Numbered from the stretch's first letter, positions 51,976 to 59,976 are shown. The stretch is DNA of 64,000 nucleotides from an uncultured Verrucomicrobia subdivision 3 bacterium (GCA_903922735.1 CAIXUZ010000052.1:36431-100430); one strand, 5' to 3'. Made by a program: numbers and translations. The notes: generated by a model not told the origin, from the letters alone.

Positions 51976-52085
51976 GAAACGGGCGAACTCATTTAATTTC
52001 CGGGCAGCGCGGCATAAGGCTGGTTCATCGTGTAAAATAATTTCTCAGTTATCGGGCTTGTGCTATTTTGGGCGTTCTATTTCGA

Positions 52086-53132
52086 ATGACGGCCGCCCGC
52101 CAACATCGTTTTGCCAGCCGGTTGCTGACCACCGGCCTGCTGCTGTTTGCGCTGACCGGTTACGCCAGGATCGGGGTCGAGTTTCAAATGCAGCTGGGCA
52201 ATCCCAGCAGCGCCACGGCGGACCCGAATAATCACAATCATTATCTGATCCAACGCACGGTGGAAGCCATGGATTACAGCGACACCCTGCATGAGCCGAA
52301 TTGGGCGAGCTGGGATTTGACCACCGACGATGTGGGGTCCAGCGGCCGGGGCAACTTCCTCACGGACACGAACCTGCCCGCCGGTTTCACCCGGATCGTC
52401 ACGGGTGATTACACGCATTCGGGCTATGACCGGGGCCACCTGTGCCCCTCCGGCGACCGCACGGTGAGCGTGGCGATCAATGACCTGGTTTTTTACATGT
52501 CCAACATCATGCCCCAAACGCCGGACAACAATCAGGGGGTCTGGGAAAATCTGGAAACCTACTGCCGGACGCTGGCCACGCAAGGCAATGAAGTGCTGAT
52601 CACCTGCGGGCCCAATGGTTTCACGGACGCTCGCATCAACACCAACGGCCCGGTGTTCATCCCGTCCTACACCTGGAAAATCATTGTCGTCGTCACCAAC
52701 GGAACGGACATGGCCACCAATCGCATCACGACGGCCACGCGGGTGATCGCGGTGAACATCCCGAACATCGCCGGCATCCGCAGCGATCCGTGGACCAATT
52801 ATCTGGTGTCCGTGAACCAGCTGCAGACCAACACGGGGTTCACTTTTTTCACGGCGCTGCCGGATTACACGGCGCGCGTGCTGCGGGCGAAGATTGACGG
52901 CCAGCCGATGCCGGTCATCGCCCCGCCATTGGTGGGAACCGTCACGAATGGCCGGAATCTGGTGGTTTCCTGGCCGGCGGGGGCAACGGGCTTTGCGCTG
53001 CAGCAAAACAGCAGCCTCACCACCACGAACTGGACGGCTTACGGCGGCAGCGTGAGCAGCAATGCGGACACGATGAGCGTGACGATTCCGGCGACCTTGA
53101 CGAACTGCTTTTTCCGGCTGAGTCATCCGTGA
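52086..53132 (+). CDS. Secreted DNA/RNA non-specific endonuclease
   Basis: 348 residues from the ATG at 52086. A signal peptide (LLTTGLLLFALTGYARI) is followed by the NUC1 fold: FTRIVTGDYTHSGYDRGHLC with the catalytic DRGH, then PSGDRTVSVAIN and SNIMPQTPDNNQGVWENLE with the metal-binding Asn. The C-terminal ~90 residues form a separate domain (GFALQQNSSLTTTNWTAYGG) of a kind common in verrucomicrobial exported proteins. It degrades extracellular nucleic acids. It is the only + strand gene inside the cargo array. Confidence 0.92.
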   Translation: MTAARQHRFASRLLTTGLLLFALTGYARIGVEFQMQLGNPSSATADPNNHNHYLIQRTVEAMDYSDTLHEPNWASWDLTTDDVGSSGRGNFLTDTNLPAGFTRIVTGDYTHSGYDRGHLCPSGDRTVSVAINDLVFYMSNIMPQTPDNNQGVWENLETYCRTLATQGNEVLITCGPNGFTDARINTNGPVFIPSYTWKIIVVVTNGTDMATNRITTATRVIAVNIPNIAGIRSDPWTNYLVSVNQLQTNTGFTFFTALPDYTARVLRAKIDGQPMPVIAPPLVGTVTNGRNLVVSWPAGATGFALQQNSSLTTTNWTAYGGSVSSNADTMSVTIPATLTNCFFRLSHP

Positions 53133-53160
53133 AAGCGGCGGGAGATGGGAGCTCGAAATC

Positions 53161-53195
53161 AAAAGCGGAAAGCGGAAAGCGGAAAGCGGAAAGTT
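53161..53195. repeat. Tandem AAAGCGG heptamer repeat
   Basis: About five tandem copies of AAAGCGG follow the nuclease gene. The same heptamer repeat occurs at 46447 to 46480 and forms the start of the gene at 59234. Confidence 0.9.
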
Positions 53196-53233
53196 GAAAG
53201 CCCGTTGCAGCGCCCGGGGACGGGCGCACTCCG

Positions 53234-53278
53234 GGATTGGACGGACGGTTGCAGCGGCGGAAGTTGCGGGGGCTGTAA
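53234..53278 (+). pseudogene. Stranded terminase C-terminus, copy 1
   Basis: The + strand frame reads LQRRKLRGL-stop, close to the last residues of TerL (VCVRKLRGF-stop) and to the other two tails. Only about 15 codons are left. It directly follows the heptamer repeat. Confidence 0.5.
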
Positions 53279-53284
53279 AGCGAT

Positions 53285-53650
53285 TCAGTTTTTGGCCCGA
53301 ATTTCCGTCCGCTTGAGCCACCCGACCAGGAACAGGCCGCCCAACAGAAACAACGGGCCGGCAATCATGGCGAAAGTTGGCCAGCCGAATCGCTTCCAAA
53401 AATGGATGATATAGAACAATCCCAGCGCCGGAAATATCAGGGCACCCACCCACTCCCAACGCCAGGACGTGGCGAGGATGAGGAGCAGGATGGCGGTGGG
53501 GATGAGGTGCAGGGACAGGGCCAGCAGGGTGTTCCAGAAACCGTGATTTTCCTCGAACACATCCAGCGCGAACAGGCTGATGAAGGCGGCGAAGAGGAGG
53601 CAGATAATCCTGGGGGTCCAGAACAGGAGGCGTTTAGCGGGTGTATTCAT
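53285..53650 (-). CDS. Four-helix membrane protein, cargo gene 12
   Basis: 121 residues. Four helices (RIICLLFAAFISLFALDVF, LLALSLHLIPTAILLLILAT, WVGALIFPALGLFYIIHF and FAMIAGPLFLLGGLFLVGWL) with the charged C-terminus KRTEIRAKN. It is like small DUF7670-type membrane proteins, from memory and not confirmed. It lies 6 bp after a stranded terminase tail on the other strand. Confidence 0.65.
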   Translation of the reverse strand: MNTPAKRLLFWTPRIICLLFAAFISLFALDVFEENHGFWNTLLALSLHLIPTAILLLILATSWRWEWVGALIFPALGLFYIIHFWKRFGWPTFAMIAGPLFLLGGLFLVGWLKRTEIRAKN

Positions 53651-53740
53651 AACGGGGTGCTTTCACATGGTTCAACTTCACAGTGAACCTTAACCCAGCC
53701 AACCGCTCGCGGGTTAATTGAAAATTATGGATGGAACATT

Positions 53741-53827
53741 GATGGGGGCGATGATGCGGCGGACGGTCTGCGGTATCTGCTCGCGATGAAAATCCGAACG
53801 GTGACGCAGCGAAAATTAAGGGGCTGA
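53741..53827 (+). pseudogene. Stranded terminase C-terminus, copy 2
   Basis: The + strand frame reads GDDAADGLRYLLAMKIRTVT then QRKLRG-stop, clearly homologous to TerL (GDDAADALRYLVATKPRT ... RKLRGF). The sequence after the stop (ATTTACGATTTACGAA) resembles that after the real terL stop (GATTTGCGATTTACGATTTG). It is a broken second phage element. Confidence 0.85.
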
Positions 53828-53890
53828 GGAATTTACGATTTACGAAATTGCGCAGGCTTAGTCTGAAATCAGGAAGTTGAAATATATATC

Positions 53891-54139
53891 TCATCGTTTC
53901 GAACGGTAAGCAGATATTGCAACTATGGCGATGCCACCAAATATTTCCAAAACTCCAAAAATCCGTGCGCCGGTGGTGCTCACCACTAAAGGGTTAACTG
54001 CAACACCGGATCCCAATCGGTTGTTCACGGCAAGAAACATAACACCAGCCTTTGGCCAAATAACCTCCCAGACGCCAAAGACAAAAAGGACTATGCCAAA
54101 AGCGATGCCGCAAAGCTCAATGTTGGTAAACCGTTTCAT
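53891..54139 (-). CDS. Two-helix membrane protein, cargo gene 13
   Basis: 82 residues, helices at about 10 to 32 (LCGIAFGIVLFVFGVWEVIW) and 58 to 77 (GARIFGVLEIFGGIAIVAIS), basic end. No family recognised. It starts 18 bp after the stop of cargo gene 14. Confidence 0.6.
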   Translation of the reverse strand: MKRFTNIELCGIAFGIVLFVFGVWEVIWPKAGVMFLAVNNRLGSGVAVNPLVVSTTGARIFGVLEIFGGIAIVAISAYRSKR

Positions 54140-54157
54140 TGCATGTGCAGCGATTTC

Positions 54158-54547
54158 TTAGCTGGGTTTATGACCAGAACTCCGAGTGCTCAAGGCTCCG
54201 AACAATAAAGGGGCTAAAATAATCCAAATCCATACGAGAGAGGACGGGTGACCACCGCTAGCTGGCCACAGAACAACTGCACTTGCATAGGCTAATCCGA
54301 AGATGAAAGTTACGATTCGGCGCTGTTCTCTTGCCTGATTGCCCGACCAAAGCTGTGCGACAAAACTTGTTAAAAGAAAGAGCGTCGATCCTAATCCACA
54401 GACAATGCCGACTGCAAGGAACGCAAGTAACAAGCCCGGCTGGTCTTGGAACTCGTAATGATGTAGTGGCCGGACAAATTCATCCCAAAGAGAAAGAATG
54501 CCACCACCAAGAGCAACTCCCAGTGAGAACCACAATGTCCGTTTCAT
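54158..54547 (-). CDS. Four-helix membrane protein, cargo gene 14
   Basis: 129 residues from the ATG at 54547; another ATG lies three codons upstream. Helices include LWFSLGVALGGGILSLW, PGLLLAFLAVGIVCGLGSTL, RRIVTFIFGLAYASAVVLW and LVWIWIILAPLLFGAL. No family recognised. Confidence 0.6.
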   Translation of the reverse strand: MKRTLWFSLGVALGGGILSLWDEFVRPLHHYEFQDQPGLLLAFLAVGIVCGLGSTLFLLTSFVAQLWSGNQAREQRRIVTFIFGLAYASAVVLWPASGGHPSSLVWIWIILAPLLFGALSTRSSGHKPS

Positions 54548-54643
54548 GGAGAGCATACGGTTTTCAGTTTAATTCTTAATCTTCCGCAGAGCGTGACCGG
54601 TCGTGTGTCCGGCATATTTTTCCATCAGTAGCTTGGAATATGG

Positions 54644-54709
54644 GATGATGAAAGCGGACGGGTGGATTTTCATCAAGGATTTACGCAGCGGAAATTGCGG
54701 GGGTTTTAG
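54644..54709 (+). pseudogene. Stranded terminase C-terminus, copy 3
   Basis: The + strand frame ends HQGFTQRKLRGF-stop, matching the last residues of TerL (RKLRGF) exactly. The stop is followed by ATTGACGATTTACGAATTG, again like the other copies. The preceding ten codons no longer match, so about eight codons are conserved. Confidence 0.65.
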
Positions 54710-54746
54710 ATTGACGATTTACGAATTGATGTAGCCTTTCAATATA

Positions 54747-55118
54747 TTAGGGCACTTTGTTTTCATCATCCACATCTGTCGCTTTTCCATCGCGTGCTTC
54801 TCTTTCGAGAGCTTCCTTCATGGCTTTATCCAACCTGCGCTTCAACCATCTGGCTTGCAACCAAAACGCGCCCCATACCAATAAAATCAAAACAAGCAGG
54901 CCAACAGAAAATAGCACTCTTGCGTTTTTAAGTGAGAAAAAATGCGGGTTTATCAGGTAATCGAAACTCACAAGCAACACTGGAATTAAAATGTATGGAA
55001 AAACACCCCTCTGTGATTTGCGCGGCTTGACAGTACTGGACTCCAATGGATTTTCGTCAAGCGCACATACGGAATACTCATCCGAATATTCCTTGCCACA
55101 GTATGGGCATCGCTTCAT
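54747..55118 (-). CDS. Zinc-ribbon membrane protein, cargo gene 15
   Basis: 123 residues from the ATG at 55118. The N-terminus MKRCPYCGKEYSDEYSVC has two CxxC/C..C-type pairs as in zinc-ribbon proteins; two helices follow (VFPYILIPVLLVSFDYLI and VLFSVGLLVLILLVWGAFWL), then a charged tail. Function unknown. The start follows the attC-like sequence of the next feature. Confidence 0.65.
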   Translation of the reverse strand: MKRCPYCGKEYSDEYSVCALDENPLESSTVKPRKSQRGVFPYILIPVLLVSFDYLINPHFFSLKNARVLFSVGLLVLILLVWGAFWLQARWLKRRLDKAMKEALEREARDGKATDVDDENKVP

Positions 55119-55214
55119 AAATGGCCTACCGATCCAGCTCAGCGACAGCCGGTCCAGACGCTCCGATTGCAACTACGACGCTCATGCCGGGTTCGCTGCA
55201 TCCGGTTTGTTGGG
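55119..55214 (-). repeat. attC-like inverted-repeat site between cargo genes
   Basis: In gene direction the sequence begins right after a stop with GCCCAAC (fits the R'' box RYYYAAC), continues AAACCGGATGCAGCGAACC and ends CGCTGAGCTGGATCGGTAGG, which pairs partly with its start. The final GGTAGGC is a poor match to the R' box GTTRRRY. It resembles integron recombination sites. Confidence 0.4.
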
Positions 55215-55808
55215 CTAGGAAATCCACATCATCACCTTGTTGATTTCTTTGAGTTCTCCGTTTTTATATCTATACAAAATGACCCAGCCCGTTCCCGCGA
55301 GCCAATCCGATTGTGTTCCCGTGTACACTAAAACCAATCCGGCTTTCTGGTCGTAAATGGGCAGCGAAACCGTGGTGGCTCCATGCGCTTTAGGATTTTC
55401 TTTATACCACTTCTTCCACCCGCCGCCATCTTTCTTGAAGTAACTCGCGAACTTGCCATCGAGGTCAATCACGTAGCCATCCTTCTGAGATGACACAAGC
55501 GTCAGCCGAACCGGCTTCTTGTTGCGCTCAAACAATAGGTCAACCAATTTGCTCACAACTATGCCGTTGGTTTGGAGATGCTCTGCGACATAGTTTTTGC
55601 TCTGCCTGATTCCCTTGGCGTCGTCACTATCCGAACGCGAAAACCCGGTCTCTGGTGCGACAACTGTGTATCCACCGTCCGGGAACGACCGCTTTAAAAC
55701 CAAGGCCAAAATCTTGTTCTCGTCTTCTATGGCCTTGTTCTCCGCTGCCCAAACAACTGATGTCGTCAGAAGGAAAGCCACAAATGCTATTGCCGCACTT
55801 CTGTTCAT
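55215..55808 (-). CDS. Secreted protein, cargo gene 16
   Basis: 197 residues from the ATG at 55808 (a possible start five codons upstream at 55823). Signal peptide AAIAFVAFLLTTSVVWAAEN. The body has KIGVL-free hydrophilic beta-rich sequence (GIVVSKLVDLLFERNKKPVR, LTLVSSQKDGYVIDLDGKFA). The C-terminus (GTGWVILYRYKNGELKEINK) looks like a small lipocalin- or NTF2-like fold. No family recognised. The start is preceded by GTTGGGC in gene direction, an R'-type word. Confidence 0.55.
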   Translation of the reverse strand: MNRSAAIAFVAFLLTTSVVWAAENKAIEDENKILALVLKRSFPDGGYTVVAPETGFSRSDSDDAKGIRQSKNYVAEHLQTNGIVVSKLVDLLFERNKKPVRLTLVSSQKDGYVIDLDGKFASYFKKDGGGWKKWYKENPKAHGATTVSLPIYDQKAGLVLVYTGTQSDWLAGTGWVILYRYKNGELKEINKVMMWIS

Positions 55809-55893
55809 AGCTCTTTCGCCCAACAGTTAGTGGACGGCGGGTTGTGCTGCCTATCCTCGTTCATGAATCACTTGGAGTTCAATCCGGCCGGTG

Positions 55894-56169
55894 TCATGTG
55901 GCCTTCAATCTCCTGAGAATCTTCCGCATCTCAAGTGCGTTAATTATCAACCCACAAGCAATCATGCCATAAAACAAAAAACCTTCGCGCCCTGAAAAAG
56001 AATAGATCAAGCCAATGACGGCAAAGAACAAAAACTGGAGGCGAAGCAGCCGCAACTTTGCCCGGTCCGGTTGCGGATGACGGCGGATATAGCGGTCGAG
56101 GTAAAATAAAACAACGAGCAGCGGCAGGACAATCGCGACGGTTATCAGGGCTGGAGTGATGGTGCTCAT
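55894..56169 (-). CDS. Two-helix membrane protein, cargo gene 17
   Basis: 91 residues with helices TPALITVAIVLPLLVVLFYL, FLFFAVIGLIYSF and GMIACGLIINAL, and a basic C-terminus RKILRRLKAT. No family recognised. Confidence 0.6.
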   Translation of the reverse strand: MSTITPALITVAIVLPLLVVLFYLDRYIRRHPQPDRAKLRLLRLQFLFFAVIGLIYSFSGREGFLFYGMIACGLIINALEMRKILRRLKAT

Positions 56170-56202
56170 AATTTAAATACGCTCCGCGCTCGGATGAGCG
56201 AA

Positions 56203-56457
56203 CTAATAGGTATCGTGGTCATAGCTGTTAACTTGTCTGCGATGCCGACGCACTCGCAACCAGAAAATAAAATCCCGGAGGCTGCTGCCAGCCACAGCAC
56301 CGATAATGGCTGGTAAAACGAATAATGCCGCCAAAACCAATGCCCAAAATACCAACGCTAGCAAAAGCGTGCCGAAAGAATGCCGGAAAACAATCGCCGC
56401 AATCACGATCGCGCAAGCAACCATCCAGAACCTGGTGGATTTAGATTTGATGCTCAT
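56203..56457 (-). CDS. Two-helix membrane protein, cargo gene 18
   Basis: 84 residues with one long hydrophobic stretch (LLLALVFWALVLAALFVLPA then IIGAVAGSSL) and a His/Arg-rich tail. No family recognised. It is the last minus-strand gene of the array; the gap to 56946 holds the second structured element. Confidence 0.55.
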   Translation of the reverse strand: MSIKSKSTRFWMVACAIVIAAIVFRHSFGTLLLALVFWALVLAALFVLPAIIGAVAGSSLRDFIFWLRVRRHRRQVNSYDHDTY

Positions 56458-56662
56458 AAAGTCAAAACGCGAATGCGCCTCATATGAGCTATGCCACAGA
56501 AGTGCGGTCTAGCTCGGTTCATGGAAGCGACTTTATTCCTGCGGATTCAACGTGTCCAGAACCATTTGCCAGGCCAGTGGGCGTTTGCAAAAAACACCCG
56601 GAGTCCAGAGCGCTTGCGCTTTGGCGCGTGGAAAGCGAACGAAACTAATTGGGAAAGAAAAT

Positions 56663-56768
56663 GGCTGGCATGGGCGTAGCTACCAACTGACCGACTTCAG
56701 ACACCGTCAACTCTCTCTGAACTAACACTGCCTGCTACTGTCAACCGACTTTCACGCTCATACCAGCC
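56663..56768 (-). ncRNA. Structured inverted-repeat element (copy 2)
   Basis: Arms GGCTGGCATGGGCGT at 56663 to 56677 and ACGCTCATACCAGCC at 56754 to 56768 pair with one wobble and one mismatch. Read on the minus strand the loop contains GGTTGACAGT and ends GGTCAGTTGGTAGCTACGCC, very like the end of copy 1 (AGTCAGTTAGTAGATACGCC). The element lies in the 490 bp gap 56458 to 56946, which holds no supported gene. Its nature is unknown. Confidence 0.5.
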
Positions 56769-56946
56769 AAGGCACCATCGCCCGGATTGCGGGGATGTCA
56801 AGGGGCGGGTTTTAAAAACCTGTCAAATTTATTTTTGCACAAAAATTTTCGCAACGGTTCGCGGCCAAGGTCGCGGCGTTCGCAAGCGTTCGCGTGGGAT
56901 TTCGCCGGGCGAAAATATTTTCAAAAACCGGTGCTAGAGTCCGCTC

Positions 56947-57447
56947 GTGCCGGCGAAGTCCTGGCGGACGGCCACGGTTTTTGGTGGCGGGTTTTCGATT
57001 TCGCTGTGGCTTAAAACGTCGGCTGAGAATTTCTTTGCCGCGTGGTCGCAGGCGAATCCGGGTTGCCTGGGGACGGCGATGTTTGGCTATGGCGGTGGCG
57101 TGCAGTTCCAGGTTTACACGGGCGATGGGGAAATGAATGGCGGACCGGGGTCGGTCGGTGCCATCGCGCCCGATGTCATTGATGGCAACTGGCACCATAT
57201 CGTCTGCGTCAAAAGCGGGCGGTCCGTTTTCATTTACAAGGATGGCGAACTGGCCGATGCGGCGAGTTCGGACTACGACATCGCGCCGGCTCCGGCGGCG
57301 CTGATGCTCTTCGATAACTGCACCAGCCCCGGCCAGACGTTTTACGGCAGCCTGGATGAATTTGGGATCTGGCAGCGGGCGCTGTCGGCAGCGGAGGTGT
57401 GCCAGCTTTACAACCACGGGAACGGGCTGGCTTGCGAAAGTTTCTGA
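56947..57447 (+). CDS. LamG/concanavalin-like domain protein, likely 5' truncated
   Basis: 166 residues from a GTG at 56947. The fold marks are FSISLWLKTSAENFFA, WHHIVCVKSGRSVFIYKDGE and YGSLDEFGIWQRALSAAEV, typical of LamG domains. The N-terminus begins inside the domain, so the original start may be lost. In phage context such domains sit in tail fibre or decoration proteins. It opens the + strand structural module. Confidence 0.78.
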   Translation: MPAKSWRTATVFGGGFSISLWLKTSAENFFAAWSQANPGCLGTAMFGYGGGVQFQVYTGDGEMNGGPGSVGAIAPDVIDGNWHHIVCVKSGRSVFIYKDGELADAASSDYDIAPAPAALMLFDNCTSPGQTFYGSLDEFGIWQRALSAAEVCQLYNHGNGLACESF

Positions 57448-57471
57448 CGTTCCCTCAACCCATTAAAAATT

Positions 57472-57708
57472 ATGACGGCAATCAATGTGATCAAGAAAAC
57501 GGTGGTGGTGGAGCCGGCCCGCACGGCGGAAGTGGCTTCGCTGACGTGGCGGACGCTGGACGATGGTTTTAATCGTCGGCTGCGGGTCATCGTCAATGGC
57601 GCGGTGGTTCTCGTGGTGGAGGGCGCGGAATATGACGCGCTCGGCCAATGGACGGACGACACCATCAAGCAAACCATTCTGGCGCGGCTGGGACTCGTTG
57701 AGGCATGA
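57472..57708 (+). CDS. Small phage-module protein
   Basis: 78 residues. AINVIKKTVVVEPARTAEVA then SLTWRTLDDGFNRRLRVIVN and GQWTDDTIKQTILARLGLVE. It overlaps the next gene by 4 bp, indicating coupling. No family recognised; a small tail or connector protein is plausible. Confidence 0.6.
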   Translation: MTAINVIKKTVVVEPARTAEVASLTWRTLDDGFNRRLRVIVNGAVVLVVEGAEYDALGQWTDDTIKQTILARLGLVEA

Positions 57709-58544
57709 GCATCAATGCACCAGCCATCACGGGCTTGAGCGGCGTCTATGGCGCGACGTGGGCGGACCGTTGGGACATCAACGGAACTTTCACCTGGGAT
57801 GCCACCGGCCAGACATTGGGCGACACGGAGATTTGGATTCGGCGGGTGTTTGTGGACGCGGATTTTGCGAAGTGGGGCACGGTTGGGATCGCCGCCCGGG
57901 CCTTCACGATTGGTCATCTCTGCGCGGTGAGTCCGGATCCGATTCATTACCAGGTGAAGTTGCGGTTCAATAATTATTCCGATCCGGCGGGGCCGTTCTC
58001 AACTGTCATTGAGGTCGTGATGCGCGATGGGTTGGTCGTTGTCAAAGAGACTGGCGACGGGCTGTCGAATGCCAACAGCTACGCGAGCGTGGATGATGGT
58101 GATGCGTATCACGACGGGCATTTGTATGCGACGGCGTGGACGAGCGCGACGACGGAGAAAAAAACGGCGGCAGTGGTCATGGCGACGCGGTTGATTGATG
58201 CCGAATACCAGTTCAGCGGCGTGCGTGCCGTGGCGACGCAATCCCTCCAATGGCCGCGGCGGCAGTGCCGCATTCCGGATGAAGAGGAGGCGTTGCCGGC
58301 GAATGCGGTGCCGAAGGCGCTGCGGGAGGCGACGTGCGAGCTGGCGCGGGAACTCATCATCACCGACCGCACGGCCGCGCCGCCGGGCGAGGGATTGAGT
58401 TTTCAAAACGTCGGCAGCACGCAGACGGGCTACAACAAGGCCGACACGCGGCCGATCATTCCCGCCGTTGTCCAGGCGCTGCTGGCGAAATTCGGGGCAC
58501 CGATCAAGACGAAAAGCGGGAGCGTGCGGCTGGTCAGGGTGTGA
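57705..58544 (+). CDS. Head-tail connector-like (DnaT_2-type) protein with N-terminal extension
   Basis: 279 residues. The C-terminal ~150 residues start NANSYASVDDGDAYHDGH and continue KKTAAVVMATRLIDAEYQFS, LQWPRRQCRIPDEEEALPAN and VPKALREATCELARELII, the signature of the putative DnaT-like/head-completion family of phages. The N-terminal ~110 residues (GVYGATWADRWDINGTFTWD) are a separate beta-rich domain also seen with verrucomicrobial phage elements. It probably links capsid and tail. Confidence 0.72.
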   Translation: MSINAPAITGLSGVYGATWADRWDINGTFTWDATGQTLGDTEIWIRRVFVDADFAKWGTVGIAARAFTIGHLCAVSPDPIHYQVKLRFNNYSDPAGPFSTVIEVVMRDGLVVVKETGDGLSNANSYASVDDGDAYHDGHLYATAWTSATTEKKTAAVVMATRLIDAEYQFSGVRAVATQSLQWPRRQCRIPDEEEALPANAVPKALREATCELARELIITDRTAAPPGEGLSFQNVGSTQTGYNKADTRPIIPAVVQALLAKFGAPIKTKSGSVRLVRV

Positions 58545-58570
58545 GTATGAAAATCATGGATGACACCTCA

Positions 58571-58603
58571 CCCCCGCCCTCCACCAGAGCGGAGAGGGAG
58601 AAG
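58571..58603. repeat. Palindromic repeat upstream of duplicated gene start
   Basis: ACCTCACCCCCGCCCTCCAC and GCGGAGAGGGAG, same family as the in-frame palindromes. It precedes the gene fragment at 58609. Confidence 0.55.
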
Positions 58604-58608
58604 CTATT

Positions 58609-58700
58609 ATGAATCTGACTGAATTTATTAACGCCGTGGACCCGGCGGCCGGCCAGAGGATTTTCAGACCGGCTAAGGGCCGTAAGCATTACGATGACCC
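58609..58700 (+). pseudogene. Duplicated 5' end of the small membrane gene
   Basis: MNLTEFINAVDPAAGQ is a near copy of the start MNPNEFIQAVDHAAGM of the gene at 58895, after which the sequence diverges and no membrane segment follows. The frame stays open to 58908 but the rest is unlikely to be coding. Confidence 0.5.
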
Positions 58701-58894
58701 AAATACCAGACCAGCAGGGCAAAAACCAAAATCATCAATGCGCCCAAGACCAGCGTCACCATTACCATCTGCTTTTGATGGTACGACGGTTTGGGTCGGT
58801 TGCGTTTTTTTGCGATGTGTCATTCTATTTAGCGGGTCTGCGGACATCAAACTTAATCAAAAAACCGGCGGCCCGTCGCCATTAAGGAAACCAA

Positions 58895-59200
58895 ATGAAT
58901 CCGAATGAATTCATCCAGGCCGTGGATCATGCCGCCGGCATGAACGATCGCTGGTTGTTCCTCGCCGCGTTCTGCCTGCTGCTCATTGGCTGCGGCGTGG
59001 TGATTTACTGGCTGGTGCGGCAGTTGCAGGCGGTGATTGCCGATCACAAGGAGTTGCGCAACGAGCATCACGCGGCGCTGGCGGCCATCATCGAGAAGCA
59101 GGGCGAAACCACCATGAAGCTGGCGGTGTGTCTCGACCGCAATAGCGAGGCGCTGCGCGAGTGCGCGTTTGAATTGCGGCGATTCCAAGAGCAGAAGTAA
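58895..59200 (+). CDS. Small membrane protein with coiled coil (holin-like)
   Basis: 101 residues: an N-terminal helical segment, a membrane helix at about 21 to 43 (FLAAFCLLLIGCGVVIYWLV) and a coiled-coil tail (ADHKELRNEHHAALAAIIEK). Size and topology suit a holin-like or lysis-related phage protein, but no family is certain. It is followed by the lipoprotein gene. Confidence 0.62.
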   Translation: MNPNEFIQAVDHAAGMNDRWLFLAAFCLLLIGCGVVIYWLVRQLQAVIADHKELRNEHHAALAAIIEKQGETTMKLAVCLDRNSEALRECAFELRRFQEQK

Positions 59201-59233
59201 CCACGAAAGACACGAACCACACGAAAGGAATTT

Positions 59234-59929
59234 ATGGAAAAGCGGAAAGCGGAAAGCGGAAAGCGAAAACTATATTTGAGCCTCCTCACGTCGGCTGCCA
59301 CGGGGATTTTGATGCTGGCGTTGGCCGGCTGCACGATGGCTCCGCTCAAAGGCGGTCGGGCCGCGACCAGCCAGTCGGCTGGACGCATCGAGCAAAGCAT
59401 TGTGCAGCCTGACAACCCAGCCGCCGTGTCGAAGCAGGATCAGGAAACCGTGCGGGTGAAGACTTACACGCTGCCGGCCGGTTCGCGCCTCGAGGAAACG
59501 CGAACCCTAGCCAGCGGCCAGGGTGAGCGGGTGACGAATATCACCGCGACGGTTTTGAGCGCCGCCATGCCGGTTACGGAACGGGAAGAGGTCAGGGCGA
59601 AATCGGAGATCGGCGCGGCGCAGAAAGACACGGCGCGGGAGATTGGCGCGAAGCTGGCGAGCCTCAAGGGGCTGGTGTGGGTGGGCGTGGTGGTGTTCCT
59701 GTTCGGGATTGCATCGATGTTTTATCCGCCGCTCAAGGCGATTGTTAATAGCACGACCACCAGCGCGGCGATTATTGCCGGCGGTCTGGCCCTGATGATC
59801 CTGCCTTCGTTGGTGGTGGGCAATGAACTGCTGATCCTGGGCGGCGTTGGGGCGGCGGTGGGTCTGTGGTTTCTGGCGCACCGGTATGGGAAGATGCGGG
59901 GGACGGTGGAGGCGAAGCAGAATGAATGA
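59234..59929 (+). CDS. Membrane lipoprotein of phage module
   Basis: 231 residues. The ATG at 59234 gives a Lys/Arg-rich start encoded by the AAAGCGG heptamer repeat (EKRKAESGKRKL), then LLTSAATGILMLALAGCTMA with a lipobox LAGC. A polar part (NPAAVSKQDQETVRVKTYTL) and three hydrophobic segments follow (VWVGVVVFLFGIASMFYP, AAIIAGGLALMILPSLVV and LLILGGVGAAVGLWFLAH). No family recognised. Repeat unit R1 begins at its stop codon. Confidence 0.68.
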   Translation: MEKRKAESGKRKLYLSLLTSAATGILMLALAGCTMAPLKGGRAATSQSAGRIEQSIVQPDNPAAVSKQDQETVRVKTYTLPAGSRLEETRTLASGQGERVTNITATVLSAAMPVTEREEVRAKSEIGAAQKDTAREIGAKLASLKGLVWVGVVVFLFGIASMFYPPLKAIVNSTTTSAAIIAGGLALMILPSLVVGNELLILGGVGAAVGLWFLAHRYGKMRGTVEAKQNE

Positions 59930-59976
59930 AATTGCTTTTCAGGCGGGGGCATTTATTGGACGCTGCGGGGGTGATG
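59927..59976. repeat. R repeat, copy R1
   Basis: GAAATTGCTTTTCAGGCGGG, then CATTTATTGGACGCTGCGGG, first of four ~50 bp direct repeats (R1 to R4) in 2.2 kb. On the minus strand it encodes a Pro-Ala end (RPINAPA-stop). Confidence 0.85.

Noticed and set aside
52077..53459. 460-codon minus-strand ORF
   Set aside because: Antisense to the secreted nuclease, which has a clear DRGH motif and signal peptide; the antisense product is Arg/His-rich without any fold.
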